Below, piece by piece: positions 5,821 to 6,344 of a stretch of DNA of 6,344 nucleotides. Each line of letters starts with the position of its first letter. Position 1 is the stretch's first letter. The notes beneath the pieces were generated by a model. It made no database searches, had not been told where the DNA came from, and was given only the letters and a program-made list of their open reading frames with translations. The position numbers and the translations under genes are program-made. The stretch covers positions 1 to 6,344 of the forward strand of contig JANXYW010000368.1 of NCBI GenBank assembly GCA_025355835.1. Reading direction: 5' to 3'. Source of the DNA: Chloroflexota bacterium (GTDB lineage Bacteria; Chloroflexota; Dehalococcoidia; DSTF01; JACRBR01).

Positions 5821-6344
5821 ATGAGCGACATCGCCCGACTCCTCGCGTGGTTCGACTCCGGCGCGCTCGTCCGGCCCGACGCGACTGCGCCGAACACGGT
5901 CGCTCTCGCACGTGCAATCGGATCGATCTGCGGCGTCGCGGACGTCCGACTCACGCCAAACGAACAGCGCATCGCTGACGCAATCGGCCCGGCCGAGCAC
6001 CTCGTCTTCGTGATGGCCGACGGACTCGGCATGAACCTGATCGAACGGCAGCCCCAAGATTCGTTCTTCCGTCAGCACCTCGTGATGGAGATGCAGGCGG
6101 TGTTCCCGTCGTCGACTGCGCCCGCCGTGACATCGCTTGCCACCGGTTGCTGGCCTGCCGAGCACGCCGTTCCCGGCTGGTTCACCTATCTGCCGGACGA
6201 CGGCGTCATCGCGACGATTCTTCCGTTCATCGAGCGTTTCAGCAACCGACCGCTCACCGAACTCGGCGTCGATGTTCGCCGCGCACTGCCCGTCCCGTCG
6301 TGGCTGCCACGATTCGCGCGCGATCCGTTGTGCTACATGCCCGC
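5821..6344 (+). CDS. Type I phosphodiesterase / nucleotide pyrophosphatase family protein (alkaline phosphatase superfamily), N-terminal part
   Basis: An open frame of 174 codons runs from the ATG at 5821 to the window edge. Residues 60-72 (HLVFVMADGLGMN) form the first core strand with Asp67, the usual metal ligand of the superfamily. FPSSTAPAVTSLATGCWPAEHAVPGW (95-120) is the nucleophile motif, equivalent to 'fPt.T.p..tsl.TG..P..HGi.gw', with Thr99 as the likely nucleophile and His115 at the conserved downstream position. The Asp-to-Thr spacing of 32 residues is normal for nucleotide pyrophosphatase-type enzymes. The rest of the metal site lies beyond the edge. No signal peptide is seen, so the protein is probably cytoplasmic, unlike many exported relatives. 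The start touches the DinB-like stop codon (TAGATG) and only a distant AAGGG (5803-5807) precedes it, which suggests translation by re-initiation. The substrate is unknown; phosphodiesters or phosphonates are possible. Confidence 0.88.
   Translation, partial: MSDIARLLAWFDSGALVRPDATAPNTVALARAIGSICGVADVRLTPNEQRIADAIGPAEHLVFVMADGLGMNLIERQPQDSFFRQHLVMEMQAVFPSSTAPAVTSLATGCWPAEHAVPGWFTYLPDDGVIATILPFIERFSNRPLTELGVDVRRALPVPSWLPRFARDPLCYMP

Noticed and set aside
5212..6165. A 317-codon minus-strand open frame across the DinB-like and phosphodiesterase genes
   Set aside because: It spans two genes with clear family motifs on the plus strand and its own product has no recognisable signature, so it is a shadow.

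Overview
The window is a high-GC bacterial chromosomal segment with tightly packed genes. It holds seven protein-coding genes: six on the plus strand and one, truncated by the left edge, on the minus strand. I see no tRNA, rRNA, CRISPR array, insertion sequence, integrase or phage gene. The strong G/C bias at third codon positions, the GTG and TTG starts, a probable leaderless promoter and the mix of families (M3 oligopeptidase, DinB-like, alkaline-phosphatase-superfamily, RDD) would fit a Chloroflexota (Dehalococcoidia-like) or another high-GC soil or water bacterium. That taxonomic guess is weak and rests on general impression only.

Layout. Positions 1-821 (minus) carry the N-terminal 273 residues of an M3 (thimet-oligopeptidase-like) peptidase with a strong ribosome binding site. 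A divergent intergenic region of about 100 bp separates it from a 547-residue protein (923-2566) made of two tandem nitrilase-fold domains. The first domain keeps the Glu-Lys-Cys triad; the second has lost all three residues. A 112-bp spacer with a clear extended -10 promoter leads into a two-gene membrane unit: an RDD-family protein (2679-3254) followed one base later by an unrecognised four-helix membrane protein (3256-4122). After 90 bp comes a membrane-anchored extracytoplasmic protein (4213-5208) whose strand pattern suggests a TIM barrel. Then come a DinB-like four-helix metal-binding protein (5272-5820) and, with no gap after its stop codon, a type I phosphodiesterase/alkaline-phosphatase-superfamily protein (5821 to beyond the right edge).

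How the genes relate. The RDD and four-helix proteins are very probably co-transcribed and translationally coupled, as are the DinB-like and phosphodiesterase genes. The anchored TIM-barrel-like gene lies between these pairs on the same strand and may belong to either transcript. Nothing ties the nitrilase or the peptidase functionally to the rest. No defence system, biosynthetic cluster or mobile element is evident. The best leads are the half-dead tandem nitrilase, the unrecognised membrane partner of the RDD protein, and the anchored TIM-barrel-like protein.
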